Shown one piece after another: positions 63,572 through 64,000 of a DNA stretch of 64,000 nucleotides (its first letter is position 1; the number at the start of each line of letters is the position of its first letter). Both the position numbers and the translations under genes were made by a program. The notes beneath the pieces are model-generated. The model did no database searches, was not told where the DNA came from, and worked only from the letters and a program-made list of their open reading frames with translations. Origin of the DNA: Amorphochlora amoebiformis (taxonomy: Eukaryota > Cercozoa > Chlorarachniophyceae); NCBI GenBank assembly GCA_054601695.1, contig BAAHQB010000086.1:434001-498000 (forward strand), written 5' to 3'.

Positions 63572-63742
63572 ATATATATATATGCACATATATATACATG
63601 TATATACATATGTATATTAGATACGTATATATATTTATATAATATATATATATATATATATCCATATATATACATATATATATTTCTACATCTTCAGCGA
63701 ATGAACAACGAGACGACATTTAGGAATAAGACAGGCACTACG
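60357..63742 (+). CDS. Bromodomain protein, 10 exons seen, 3' end beyond the window
   Basis: Well supported exons: 60992-61060, 61659-61703, 61802-61851, 62467-62509, 62766-62837, 63352-63408 and 63698-63742. Joined, they give a bromodomain: [93 protein letters not shown]. The PMDLGTI loop, the Y before DV and the acetyl-lysine binding N (NCRLFN) are all in place. Upstream exons are less certain: 60357-60476 (40 codons from ATG, Pro/Gly rich, [13 protein letters not shown]), 60593-60668, then either 60739-60779 or an overlapping frame rich in basic residues ([16 protein letters not shown]) that would be a nuclear localisation signal. Role: reading acetylated histones in chromatin. The last exon ends at donor gtagct and the gene continues. 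Confidence 0.88.
61953..62170. repeat. 218-bp inverted repeat (hairpin) in a bromodomain-gene intron
   Basis: The left arm, running through ACAAGTATTATATTACAATA and TAGTTAGGCAATGTATATAA, is reverse-complemented at 62070-62170 with about 3 mismatches and a (TA)n centre near 62061. The arm is about 100 bp. Confidence 0.93.
63012..63036 (+). repeat. Donor-side copy of bromodomain exon 62766-62837
   Basis: CACGTCTCTGAACAAGGTCA repeats the exon end ACGTCTCTCAATAAG/gttca with three changes and an intact GT. Confidence 0.75.
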
Positions 63743-63748
63743 GTAGCT

Positions 63749-63786
<38 letters not shown>

Positions 63787-63873
63787 ATTATAAATGTATA
63801 CATTTTTACATATTAAAACGTATACAAATATGATTATTTATGCATGTAGATTTAGATATATGTACAAATATAC

Positions 63874-63943
<70 letters not shown>

Positions 63944-63956
63944 GTGAGTATAGATG

Positions 63957-63994
<38 letters not shown>

Positions 63995-64000
63995 TATAAT

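Overview
The window is nuclear DNA of an intron-rich eukaryote. No prokaryotic features, rRNA or tRNA were seen. It is dominated by (TA)n tracts and by arrays of the telomeric hexamer TTAGGG. The genes are split into many tiny exons (7 to about 300 nt, mostly 30 to 100) inside long TA-rich introns. Almost all long open frames in the window are translations of simple repeats. I found the genes by reading short non-repetitive islands for splice sites, intron phase and family motifs. Every gene model below is therefore a manual prediction that is phase-consistent but untested by RNA. The organism cannot be named. A Dad4 kinetochore subunit, NACHT and kinase modules and TTAGGG repeats fit a fungus or fungus-like/unicellular eukaryote with unusually bloated introns.

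Layout. Positions 1 to about 36.7 kb (minus): one very large gene, about 49 predicted exons and about 970 codons visible. It encodes an acidic repeat N-terminus, a Ser/Thr-type protein kinase (27.4-33.8 kb), a linker, a NACHT-type STAND NTPase (16.1-24.0 kb) and a long helical C-terminal part that runs off the left edge. 36.8-37.9 kb: intergenic/promoter region between this gene and the next. 37.9-44.1 kb (plus): DUF924-family protein. 44.4-45.2 kb (minus): complete six-exon NHP2 (H/ACA snoRNP). 45.3-58.3 kb (plus): complete 21-exon, 431-codon, membrane-anchored platelet-activating-factor acetylhydrolase-like enzyme. 59.7-60.3 kb (minus): complete six-exon DAD4-like gene (71 aa). 60.36 kb to beyond the right edge (plus): bromodomain protein.

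Two unusual genome features stand out. First, at about 18 places the edge of an exon together with its splice site has been copied, once to many times, into the adjoining intron. The copies are separated by TA tracts, always lie on the intron side and keep the same orientation. They therefore make arrays of decoy donor or acceptor sites. Second, a dispersed element of about 90 bp with telomeric hexamers on both sides occurs about 15 times. At least one intron (9414-9619) consists of essentially nothing else, with both splice sites supplied by telomere-like repeat. It looks like an introner. Telomeric blocks mostly lie with CCCTAA on the sense strand of the host gene, so they provide pyrimidine tracts and CCCTAG/CCCTAAG acceptors.

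The genes do not form a pathway. Close divergent pairs (NHP2/PAF-AH with 98 bp, DAD4/bromodomain with 39 bp between start codons) suggest compact promoters that contrast sharply with the inflated introns.
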